From contig ML769546.1 of assembly GCA_009733575.1 (NCBI GenBank), positions 1-17,486 on the forward strand: DNA of 17,486 bases, given 5' to 3'. The position numbers and the translations under genes are program-made. The notes beneath the pieces are model-generated. The model searched no databases. It had not been told where the DNA came from and worked only from the letters and a program-made list of their open reading frames with translations. Below are positions 9,024 to 17,486 of this stretch, one piece after another. Position 1 is the first letter of the stretch. Each line of letters opens with the position of its first letter. This stretch comes from Gymnopus androsaceus JB14. Lineage: Eukaryota; Basidiomycota; Agaricomycetes; Agaricales; Omphalotaceae.

Positions 9024-9776
9024 TTGGGGGAGAGGATTGGCGAGATGGATTATTGGCGGTCCAAACAAGAGTTGATCGCGGCAAGACCGGTGAAGCGAGA
9101 AGCAAAATTCAAGGCTACAGCTAAGGAATGGGCACAAACGTGTATCTATGTCTTATCTGGCCAGAACTTGTTAACTTTATTCCTGGCCCTCGGCATGAAA
9201 ACTAGTTTGCAACAAAACAGTTTGAATCCAACGCTTTGACCAATCAAACTCTTGCGTGATAACAAGGTGGTGTAATCACACCATCAAAACCATATGATGC
9301 ACTTGATGACTTAGAGCGGAAGAAGTCCGCTGTGGCTAGAAGCGGCACTGGTCGCGGTAAAACCATTGAGGAACTAAATCCTTAGTTGGCCGAGTCCAAG
9401 TGAACAGTTTCACCATGACAAGGGTCTGATAAGCAGCATTGGAAGTGTTTCAATCTCGAAATGAGATTGGCACAACTTAAACTGCATACATAGAGCCAAA
9501 GACACCCGCGAGCGAGTCCTGACAGATGGCCGCGGTAACTGGCTTCAAGATTTAGTAGTTTGCCGCGCTGAAGAACTTAACAAAAACTTATGGAAAAATC
9601 TTTATGAGCAGGAAAATCGCTCAAGACAACTTAAAAGTTTTCTTATGTTTTTCTTTCGTGCAAAAATAAAAATGAAACTGGAGTTAAAACTCCTTTTATT
9701 TGCTATGTACATAAACTCAAATTTCTACTATGCTACTATATACAAATTTTGGCATAAAGTAGAAATTGAGCTATAG
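9024..9776 (+). other. Plus-strand open stretches, possible decayed coding sequence
   Basis: Three stretches look protein-like but are broken by stops. 9024-9239 has a Lys/Arg/Glu-rich start (KREAKFKATAKEWAQ). 9263-9370 has PSKPYDALDDLERKKSAVAR followed by SGTGRGK. 9465-9776 is open for 103 codons without an early ATG and reads RAKDTRERVLTDGRGNWLQD, then CRAEELNKNLWKNLYEQENR. The charged composition fits a helical protein, but I recognise no domain. The second half of the last stretch is AT-rich and probably non-coding. It may be the remains of one plus-strand gene, or chance frames. Confidence 0.25.
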
Positions 9777-9885
9777 ATTGATGATATGTTTAGAGTCCAG
9801 TGGACTATCAGACACGTTGAAAAAGCAAAGTAAAATAAAATAAAAAGCCAGCGAGGCAGCAAAAGCTCTGCCATGATACCTCGAC

Positions 9886-12800
9886 TTACGGCGCCAACAG
9901 ACGCTGGAACAAGGATCAGTAAAAACAATGAAGACTAAGGCCCCGTTCTGTAACCGCAACTCCATAGAATTGATACAAATAATTTATGCGAAAGTGTCCC
10001 TGTCGAATTTTGATGCAAGAGCTTGCGACTAGGCAGTCCTCAATGTGACTTGTGTGATATCGGACCAACAGAATCCGATAAATCTGGTTGGCGCTAATCG
10101 ATGAGGTTGCTGCTTCTCCTCAATGTATTGGGCTATCTTGATAGTTTTCTCTCGCCGAATGCCCCATGCATGGTCAACCAAAGTCATAGCTGCCACATCT
10201 TGCAAAAGAAACAAGAAAAAAGTCGCAGCATTTGCAGCTATCGCAGCTGCAGCAGCTGTAGTGACTGATATAGCAGGCAATCAATCTCGTTGGCTGCTCA
10301 TGGATGGATCTTTTACAGGACGCCATTGGCTGAGGGAGCTTCTAGCAGGTATGATATTATTCTACTGTTTCTACAGTATGTATTATTGAATTTTGATTCA
10401 ACAGGCCGAAGTGAGAGGTTTCGGCGGATGTTTGGCATGAGCAAACATGTTTTTCGGAGTTTGTTGTTAGAACTCTGTACATTGGATGGTCTTTCCGATA
10501 GCCGCTATGTATCAGCGGAAGAAAAGCTTGCTATTTTTCTCCATGCTGCTGTTTCTGGAGGCAGTAATTGAGAGCTTCAAGAGCGATTTATGCGTGGTGG
10601 AGCCACAATATCAAAGTTCGTAAACTGTGTATAATGGTTCCCTACTGACTTGGCACCTGGCAGATACTTCAATGAGGTGCTTGATGCACTTGTGGGACAT
10701 TTTTATGCAAAATGGGTACCACTTCCCCACAATGAGGTTCCACCAGAAATCCTCCACAATCCAAAGTTCTTCCCTTACTTCTGTGATTGTCTAGGGGAAA
10801 TTGATGGTTCACACTTCCATGCTAGAGTTTCTGTTGATGATATGGCCCGGTTTTGCAACCAAAAAGGCTGGATCTCACAGAATGTGCTTGTAGCTTGTCT
10901 TTTTTCCTTGATATTTTGTTACATTCTCAGTGGATGGGAAGGAAGTGCAGGAGATGGTCGGATATTTGAGGATGCTTGTCGTACAACTCTCCGCATACCT
11001 CAAGGGAAATATCTCCTTGGAGATGCAGGTTTTCCTTCTTGTGATGCTCTTCTTGTTCCTTATCGAGGTGTTCGTTATCATTTGAGAGAGTGGGAGCAAG
11101 CATCATTACGGTATGTCTGTGTTTATTGTGACTTTATTATTATGATTAATGTTCAATTTCAAGGCCTCGTAACTCCAAAGAGTTGTTCAATCTTTGCCAT
11201 TCACAGCTTCGAAATGCTATTGAGAGGATTTTTGGAATTTCCAAGCGACAATTCAAGATTCTCAATAGTCCTCCTGAATATCCTTTTACAGTGCAAGCAA
11301 AGATTATTCCCGCACTTGGAGCTATCCACAACTTTATCCGTCAGAAGGATTGCAATGACAATGCCCAAGGTATTCATAGCAGTTCTGCAGAACGGGTTAT
11401 TGATGAAGAAATTCTGCATAGGCAGATGGATGATGAGGATGAAAATGGGGACTTAGGAACTAGTGTAACTGCAGCTGGGAGGAGACATGCAAATGAAAGA
11501 CGGGATTCAATTGCAATGGCAATGTGGAATGACTATGTAGCATACACTACTTGAACTATTCCAATCTAGACTTCCCCAAGCTTGAGTCTATAGATAGCAT
11601 CCCGGGTCTCTACATCCTCCACAGATAAAATGAGATTAGCAAAACCAATATCTTTCTGTGCAAAAAGCATGAGCTTGGCTTTCTCCACCTTTGAAAGACC
11701 CTCCTCTGCACTCAGTAGTTTGACAGCTTGTGCAAGTGGTGATACCTCTGGCTCACCAGATGAGTCCTGGTTTGCAAAGGCAGCTGCCATATCACCAATA
11801 GCACGGGACATTTCAGAGATAGCACCTGAAGTTGACTGTCTGCCACGAGTACGTTTGTTGGAAGCACTAGGATCACGTGCAGATACCTTTCGCTTCAGTG
11901 TAAAAGCAGGCTAAGATAAGGAAAAAAAAAGATTGGAGAGAATAGAAGAGAGAGAGAGAGAAAAATGCCTACCTTGGCAATAGAAGTACGTGCTGATGGA
12001 GTTTTGATCACTTGGACATCATCATCATCATCATCATCATCTTCTTCATCATCCGAATCGAACTTCAAACCATCATCACAGCCAGAGTCAACACCAGAGT
12101 CAGAATTGTTATTGAAAAGTTGTTTACCGGGATGAAAAGACGTTTTCCCAGTAGCAAGAGCACCGTGCAAAAGTTCATCAATGTCTTCATAGAATGGGAA
12201 AATTGCATTCCAATATTTTTTCCTGTCAGGATGAGCCTAGACCAATGTCAGTAGAAAAAAGGCTAGAGATTTCATGACGTACTGCAAGGTAGGTGTCCCA
12301 TTGTTCATCTGAGGCTTGAACACAATGGTTTACTGAGTCCCAGCCCCATCCTGAAATTGATGCAAGTTCATTGAATATTGTGTAATCCCTCTTCATCTGT
12401 AAATAAATTAGAAGGAAGCAGAGAATATTAAGAAATGTATACCTTTCCCCAGTGATCCCGAACGTTCCGGATATTCTTTGGGACGCCGCCACTCTCCAAT
12501 TCACTGCCTGCCAAAGCTCGGACAACAGCTTGAAGGGCTGGCTCTTTCCATCCTCCATTGTCGGTTGCCATTCCTTCATTCTTCTGGTCAAGTAGCGTTA
12601 GGATCATGGTTTTGTCATCATCCTCTGAGAAAACAACGCACTGAGCGCGTGGTTTGGTCTCTGCTGTGTCGGTTTTGGTTTCTGACTTTTTGGACTTTGT
12701 TTTATTCGGTTTTTTGCCCTTCTTTGGAGCTGTAGTTTCTGGATTGGTGTTTTCCTGGTTATCAACATCTTTATCTTCTGCAGTAGACATGAGGGAAGAC

Positions 12801-15800
12801 TAGAGGAAGACAAAAAGCACAAGTGCTCGTCCGGCGCGCGTAGTCACATGAAGTCACTCTGTGATTGCTCAAAAGATGGATTCGCGCAAGAGTTTGTAGT
12901 TACGGAACAGAAATTATCCAAGACAAGAAGGCAAAATCTCAGATTCAGTGTTTCGTACGGATCACCGGAATTTGGCTGGTAAAAATCAGTCGTATCACCG
13001 GGAGTCGCGGTTACAGAACAGAGCCTAAGGAAGAAAGAATTCTTACCTTCCTCTTCCTCGACCCTTGCTTCAACCCACTACCTCGATGAGCACCTGGTGT
13101 GCGCTGAATCGGTCTTGCGGAAGGACCAGCAGCAGCGTTCTGCCTAAGGAAGGTCCGAGGAGAGAGAACAGTAGCAGGAGCCGCCGCAGGGGACTTGGTT
13201 GCCTTGCGATGCTTGGCCACTGGTTCGTCATCTTCCTCGGCGCTGGGTGACTGAGATGGGGAACGGCGCTTCTAGGGAGAATCTAGAACTGAAGAAGTCA
13301 GTAAAAAGCTGATGATGAGTATGAAGAAAAGACTTACGAGCTTGGACAACTGCCTCCTCCTCGGACTCCTCACTGGATCCAGAAGACGAGACAGGCTCGG
13401 CAACAACAGTGGAAGCCTCCTCTGGAGCAGACCCCTTCTTGGAAGCTGCCTCCACGGCCTTGGCCTTGCCTTTACCCTTGTACAGAGGTCGACAAACAAG
13501 ACCAGGGATGGGTGGGACCCTGTCCGAAGGAATCAAAGCTCAAAGATGACCTACCTGGGACTGGGTAGGCGGCGGCATGACGACCTCAGGAAGAGGAATC
13601 TGCGAAAGTCCCTTGAACTCGAGATCCTTGAGGGTGAAGCGCTTGTCCCAACCAAGAAGGAAGGCAAGCATGGACAAACACTCTGTGTCCATCTCGGCAA
13701 CAAAGCCATCCATGATGAGAGCCTTCAGCAACAAGCAAGGATCAGAAGCCGAGTTACGAAGCTGAGCCTGATGGCGAGCAACGTTACTGGCCTGAATCTT
13801 GAACTTGGTCAAGAAAGACCAGAGCAAGACCTTGGTGCGAAGAAGGCCAAGGTTCTCCTGGACAAGTGTCGAAGAGAACATGGCGACCGCTAGATGAAGA
13901 AAGATGAGTTAGCCAGATTGATAAAAAAAAAATTGGAGTAAAAGAAGACGTACCCCCATTGCTTCTGGCGGCATGCATAAACAGCCGCCTCTGCTCCTTG
14001 TCAGCTCGCTCGACAGGGTAGCTGAACAAACAAGGAGTCTTGCTCATGAGGCAACGATGGCACTCATGGCGAGCACTGCTGGTGGACTCAGGTGGCATTG
14101 AGCACTGCACTCCAATTCGAATGCAGTTGGTGCATGACACCGAGGGAAACTGCAGTTTGGGGAAAATGTTAGCGCGGCTCAGAAAACAATGTACAGGAAA
14201 AGGAAACTTAAAGGCTGCAGAGGAATGGTGCTGTGCACCAAGCCGTCCAGCGTGGCATGAAGTCTAACGCGCTCGTTATCGTTGAAATCCTCAGGAGCAG
14301 CAAAACGTTCCTGAAAACAAAAAGTTAGTAGAGGAATAAAGGGGAAAAAGGGAGACTTACGGTGATCATCTGAACACCTTTTGTCTCAGGATAAGGCGTT
14401 CCCGCGGCGTTCGAAGTCTGTGCAGCCCGAGACTTGCCCCCACCCTGCGCCAGGACTGAGTCATAACCAAACAAGGACGTATTCTGACGGCCACCCTCAA
14501 GCCGAGGAAAGCCCGAGTCCTTGTCATGGCTGGACTGGCCCTTCTTGGACTTGGACGTATACGCGCTCAAGGAAACCGGCTTCAAAACCGGCGAGGTCGG
14601 ATATTCCAGCTAACAAAAGGATGGAATTAGTAAAAAGAAATGAGGAAGTGAAAAGGGAACTTACCATGGAGGAGCGAATGCGGACTGGCTGCTCAACAGC
14701 CTTGCCCACAAACTCAACCTCGTTGTCGATAGGAGAAGGATCTTCCTTGACATCAATGTCGTGGTCATCATCCTCCTCCTCGGGCTCCTGTCCATTGTCA
14801 TCCTCCTCCTCTTCCTCCTGTCCATCATCATCATCCTCCTCCTGGCCATCGTTGGTCTGATGCTCATTCTTGGACTCTACGGCCTTGAAGTCGATGAACA
14901 TGTTGTCAACGAGAGTGTCCTCGCTTGGGTCAAAAAGACGAGGGCTCAGCGAGAAACCGTGAATCCCAACCTGCTGTAAAAAAGAAGAATATCAGTGGAG
15001 GGAAAAGAAAAAGGGAAGGATAAGGGTACTCACCGAAAGGCCCACATCCTGAGAACCGAGGAAAAGAAAAGAACCAGGAAGTCAGAAAAAATTGAACTTC
15101 ACAGACGAAAGGAGGGGAAAACTTACCTCGATGAGGTTGCTGATAAAAATGGCCTCCTCGGGAAAGAGCTCATCCTGGGCAAGCCCAGAGACGCTCAGCT
15201 CGAAGTCAACCGCGAACTTGTGATAATTGATGAAACCACCCGAGATAAGTTCGGAAGGTGTCACGATAGGACTTGACAATCCGGGGATCTAGATTGAGAC
15301 AGAAAACAAGTGGTTCAGACATCGAGAGGGATCTAAGAAGGTTGATAAAACGGGCTTACCTCATCACCACCGATGAAGGGGTAGGTCAAAATTGACTCCT
15401 CGATGAACCACTCCGTTTGATATTGTTTGAGGTCCTTCCGAGCGTACTGGCCCAGCATCTGTGTACAGAATCGCTGAGCGCTGAGCAAAAATGCCGCGGA
15501 CCAAGTAGTTGCCATATATTTACCATACTTGGCCTTATAGGCCACCTAGAAGAGGGACGGAGTCAGCATAAAACCACAAAGGAAGGTTGAAGGAAGACTT
15601 ACCATTCTGGGTGAATGCTTATCAAAGAAAGTGACCCGATTTGCCGGCGAGATCCCCAGGTCCTCACTCTGAGACTGATATTCCGCACAGGCAAAGATAC
15701 CTTGCAAGAATACGGCCCACAGGAACCAGAACGAGAGGAGCCAAGCATCTTCTTACAAGAAAAAGGGAAGTAACGGTCAGCCAAGATTGGACTAAAATTT

Positions 15801-16182
15801 GAAGAAGTGAAAACCTACCAGTCAGAGGTAGCGAGATGATATTGCTACTCTGGACGATGTTGCAAAGACTGGAAGGAGGTTTGGTGACTGGAGTTGCCGA
15901 GGAAGAACCTCGAGACGGCCCAGCAGCACCACGAGCCCCACCACGAGCAGCAGGAAGGGTTGAGGACAAGAGTCCTGACCAACCAGGGCCAGTCAAACGA
16001 GAAGTTTGACCAGAAGTCGAGGCGCGCTGAGTTTCAATGACAGGGACCACCGTGGCAGTACGACATGGGCCCTCAACAAAGTAGAAGAAGAAGCAGTGTT
16101 CACAGACTTGGAAAGCGCGGGGAGAAGGTTGAAATTCATCGTCCGTACCAACGAAAGGTTTCAAAATAACCCGTCTGGACAT
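9886..16182 (-). CDS. Gene A: 13-exon gene of unknown function with a Zn2Cys6-like cluster
   Basis: Family not recognised. Exons: 16182-15819, 15751-15603, 15545-15360, 15288-15127, 15048-15034 (a 15-nt micro-exon, DVGLS), 14973-14665, 14609-14361, 14310-14208, 14149-13954, 13889-13555, 13519-13338, 13271-13047 and 9903-9886 (RLLAP then TAA). All introns have GT..AG ends. In order: an Arg/Gly/Ser-rich region in exon 1, a hydrophobic-aromatic stretch (WLLSFWFLWAVFLQG) in exon 2, a long Asp/Glu block in exon 6, the pattern CX2CX6C-X13-CX2CX6C in exon 9 (codons 14134-14030), a Lys/Ser/Glu-rich region in exon 11, and a Pro/Arg/Lys-rich tail ending RKRK-R. The start is the ATG before SRRVILKPF; no better upstream ATG was seen. 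The frame fails by one base at three joins: 14208/14149 (donor is a weak GTTTCC), 13555/13519 and 13338/13271. This means sequencing indels, mis-called exons or decay. A role in the nucleus is suggested only by the cysteine cluster and basic tail. Confidence 0.55.
9936..9938. repeat. Target-site duplication TAA, left
   Basis: TAA immediately precedes the left TIR and recurs immediately after the right TIR at 13026-13028. A 3-bp TWA duplication is characteristic of PIF/Harbinger insertion. Confidence 0.85.
9939..9963 (+). repeat. Harbinger left TIR
   Basis: Begins GGCCCCGTTCTGTAACCGC and continues AACTCC. It matches the right TIR at 22 of 25 positions; all three differences are transitions. 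Confidence 0.9.
10123..11554 (+). pseudogene. Harbinger transposase (DDE_Tnp_4 type) with one in-frame TGA
   Basis: This enzyme cuts and rejoins the transposon ends. Exons are 10123-10348, 10405-10615, 10664-11110 and 11164-11554, together 424 codons before the final stop. The introns (10349-10404, 10616-10663, 11111-11163; 48-56 nt) have GT..AG ends and preserve frame. The DDE residues are present: Asp193 in GEIDGSH (10803), Asp266 in LLGDAGF (11022) and Glu315 in NAIERIFG (11222). Other family blocks are SQNVLVACLF, LSGWEGSAGDGRIFEDA, VPYRGVRYHLREW and the C-terminal PALGAIHNFIRQ. Codon 131 (10569-10571) is TGA where the family commonly has Arg in SNRELQERF, so a CGA-to-TGA change is likely. 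The rest is frame-intact, so inactivation appears recent. The start ATG at 10123 is the least certain point, and the region after it is Ala/Lys-rich. Its stop lies 11 bp from the stop of the convergent partner gene. Confidence 0.9.
11566..12790 (-). CDS. Harbinger Myb/SANT-like partner protein
   Basis: In Harbinger elements a second protein with a trihelix Myb/SANT-like domain helps the transposase bind ends and reach the nucleus; that role is from family knowledge. Exons are 12790-12443, 12396-12283, 12236-11973 and 11910-11566, all joined in phase 0 by GT..AG introns of 46-62 nt, giving 356 residues with no internal stop. Residues 23-46 are Lys-rich (possible nuclear signal). Residues 54-160 carry the domain, with Trp81 in GGWKEPALQAVV and Trp114 in NVRDHWGK, followed by WDSVNHCVQASDEQWDTYLA and AHPDRKKYWNAIFPFYEDID, the typical W..Y..AHP..K.(F/W)R/N..FP.Y.D layout. 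An Asp-rich run follows, made by a (CAT)8 repeat, then an Arg/Ser-rich linker and a helical C-terminus. It appears functional while the transposase is broken. Confidence 0.88.
11944..11964. repeat. GA microsatellite in intron 3 of the SANT gene
   Basis: A run of (AG)n on the plus strand, forming part of the polypyrimidine sequence of intron 11972-11911 on the coding strand. Confidence 0.6.
12017..12040. repeat. (CAT)8 trinucleotide repeat encoding aspartates
   Basis: Eight CAT units; on the minus coding strand they read as GAT and encode the Asp run of the SANT-like protein. Length change would alter the protein without shifting frame. Confidence 0.8.
12900..13006. repeat. Harbinger right subterminal repeats
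   Basis: TTACGGAACAG (12900-12910) resembles the inner TIR sequence GTTACAGAACAG, and CGTACGGATCACCGG (12955-12967) resembles CGTATCACCGGGAG at 12991-13004. Such repeated subterminal motifs are plausible transposase or SANT-protein binding sites; that function is inference. Confidence 0.4.
13001..13025 (-). repeat. Harbinger right TIR
   Basis: On the minus strand it begins GGCTCTGTTCTGTAACCGC and continues GACTCC, matching the left TIR at 22 of 25 positions. Confidence 0.9.
13026..13028. repeat. Target-site duplication TAA, right
   Basis: Second copy of the TAA found at 9936-9938. Confidence 0.85.
14756..14850. repeat. Low-complexity acidic-coding tract in gene A
   Basis: Trinucleotide-like TCC/TCA sequence on the plus strand. 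On the minus coding strand it gives the Asp/Glu/Gly-Gln block of exon 6, with a repeated DGQEE-type unit. It is prone to length change. Confidence 0.65.
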
Positions 16183-17486
16183 CGTATGAATACGGTACGA
16201 GGTGTAGGAATAAAAATGGGAAGTTTGGGACTTACGAGCTCAAAATCCCGCGCCTCTTATACTCAAAAAGAGTAACCTACCTGATTAAGTCACAACAGAA
16301 GAAAGATAAAATATTTTTCAGGTAGACAGCGCGATTCCAAAAAGGAGTGATGCGTCTTACCAGTTGTGGTGTCTGGAAAAGACATATCACGCGAGGAAGC
16401 ACTTCTCGCGGAAAAGATGTACCCTGTATGAGGATTGAACCCTGCACGGGCATCTTTCGAGGTCTAAACACGTCCGCAAATTTAGGTTTTAGAAAATATC
16501 ATAACCAGAAATGGACACCCAACTGATGAATCTCGAAGAGTTCTGACGCAGGGACCTTACGAAGCTATAACGAGACTCAGGAATTCCACCGTGCAGGTAC
16601 CTCTTGTACCAACCAAGGAATTCCCATCTCCTTAAAATGGGAATGTGGTGTTTTCATTTAAGAAAATCATATGCTCGCTGATCGAGTATGTGATATCTTG
16701 AAGGAAATATGGCAACGGTTTATCTGGAAATTGTGATATCACAGACAAGTACGGGATACGGGAAACGCATGCTAAAGACGGGGAAGACCCTTTTACTTGA
16801 ATCACTGTCTCGCGCTGTTCAGTTGATGAAAAAGTCAAATTCAGCACCGTGCATCACTTGTCTCGAAGTGATTAACGAGATTCGGGGATCAACTCAAAAT
16901 CTATTTATATGATAGGTAGCCTGTCAAGAATGGTGACAAGGACACCTTGGGGCATGGAATTTATTTCTGTGATAGGTAGTCTTGAACTAATCAAGGGGAA
17001 AGCAAACACCAAAGCACGGGTCAAGTACGCCGACTCAACAAACAACTTTGCGTATCTCGGGAGCCTTTACGTCGCCGGCGCAATGATACTCCAACCTCTC
17101 AGGATTCCTGCGAGTTACCTAACAAGCTTATACAACTGCCGCGCAAGTCACTCGAGTAGGCGTTTTTTACACACTCAGCGAAGAGCGGGCAGGGGTAGAA
17201 TCTGTTGGTAAAGCTAGGTAACACTCCGAGAAGCTTCCTCCCTAAAACTAGACCAAGCCAACACTTGGGTCCAAGACCTTTCCTAATACACATGGGCTCG
17301 TCGAGGTGTGCACGTTAGGCTCCACCTGCAGTCCTAAGACTGATGTGACCTCTCTTTGAGATGAAACCAGGAATGCTCAACTTAATAGCCGGGAAGTAGA
17401 ATGAACAGCCTCAGTATTATTAGGTTACAAGAAGACCACCCGTTTCAAAGGTTGCAGAGGACAATGCAAGACACGTCTGAGGTGTA
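16183..17486. other. Upstream region of gene A; no supported gene
   Basis: No multi-exon pattern or known domain on either strand; the open frames of up to 100 codons look random. Small structures seen: CGCGAG...CTCGCG (16390-16410), a GGTTCAATCC on the minus strand (16441-16432) identical to a tRNA B-box consensus but without a cloverleaf, and two TGATAGGTAG motifs near 16910 and 16970. The gene A promoter should lie in the first few hundred bases, but I see no decisive element. Confidence 0.4.

Larger units (their letters stand above)
9939..13025. mobile_element. PIF/Harbinger DNA transposon, 3,087 bp, complete ends
   Basis: Ends are 25-bp inverted repeats flanked by TAA. It contains the two genes expected of a Harbinger element, placed convergently: a DDE transposase on plus (10123-11554) and a Myb/SANT-like protein on minus (12790-11566). 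It is inserted in the last intron of gene A, with the transposase antisense to gene A. The transposase has one nonsense codon, so the element is probably not self-sufficient as it stands. Confidence 0.93.
9904..13046 (-). other. Last intron of gene A, enlarged by Harbinger
   Basis: The donor GTAAGA begins at 13046 and the acceptor TTCCAG ends at 9904, with a TTACTGATC branch-like site before it. The present length is 3,143 nt; without the element and one TAA it is 53 nt. Both splice sites are intact and phase 0. If not removed, translation would run past RKRK into VRILSSLGSVL and stop inside the element near 13011. Confidence 0.75.

Noticed and set aside
13312..13893. 193-codon plus-strand open frame
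   Set aside because: It is antisense to gene A exons 10 and 11, crosses their introns and has the composition of a shadow frame.
9886..16182. LTR retrotransposon coding region
   Set aside because: No reverse transcriptase, integrase or protease motif and no long terminal repeats were seen; the many introns also argue against it.
16411..16500. tRNA gene on the minus strand
   Set aside because: Only the GGTTCAATCC box is good; the acceptor stem does not pair and no A box lies at proper spacing.
2..17486. Terminal inverted repeat TACACCTC (2-9) and GAGGTGTA (17479-17486) marking one giant element
   Set aside because: Only 8 bp match, and the positions coincide with the arbitrary window ends; chance or window choice is likelier.
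1..17486. CRISPR array, rRNA or bacterial operon features
   Set aside because: No regularly spaced repeats, no rRNA-like sequence, and the genes are interrupted by spliceosomal introns.

Overview
The window looks like a transposon-rich, gene-poor stretch of a basidiomycete (probably Agaricomycete) genome. The grounds are introns of about 48-90 nt with GT..AG ends and CTGA/CTAA-like branch sites, a two-gene PIF/Harbinger element of fungal type, interstitial TTAGGG-type repeats, and several multi-exon genes of unknown function. I recognise only the Harbinger proteins and a GMC-oxidoreductase remnant. The organism call is inference.

Layout. 298-3328 (minus) is an unrecognised gene ('gene C') whose exons stay in frame but carry four internal stop codons. 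A terminal-inverted-repeat element (about 2156-2928) lies inside it and holds three perfect TTAGGG-like hairpins. 3330-4546 has no convincing gene. 4547-5213 (plus) is the 3' part of a decayed GMC oxidoreductase gene. 4870-6449 and 6508-8081 are two direct copies of a 1.58-kb segment joined by a 58-bp spacer. 7935-8925 (minus) is a decayed unknown gene ('gene B'), whose 3' end lies in the second copy. 8926-9885 holds short plus-strand open stretches that may be coding debris.

9886-16182 (minus) is a 13-exon gene of unknown function ('gene A', about 830 codons). It has a Zn2Cys6-like cysteine cluster, a very acidic block and a lysine/arginine-rich tail. A complete Harbinger transposon (9939-13025) with 25-bp terminal inverted repeats and a TAA target duplication sits inside gene A's last intron. 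Taking the transposon and one TAA out leaves an ordinary 53-nt intron. The transposon encodes a DDE transposase (plus strand, DDE residues present, one in-frame TGA) and a convergent, intact Myb/SANT-like partner (minus strand); their stop codons are 11 bp apart. 16183-17486 is upstream of gene A and shows no supported gene.

How the parts relate. In known Harbinger elements the transposase and the Myb/SANT-like protein act together, the second helping DNA binding and nuclear entry; here the partner looks intact and the transposase has a single nonsense codon. Genes A, B and C share strand and style, but I cannot show they form one system. Stop codons in gene C and in the transposase fit C-to-T decay. 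Mismatched reading frames at junctions in genes A and B, and one-base differences between the 1.58-kb copies, may be real decay or sequencing indels.
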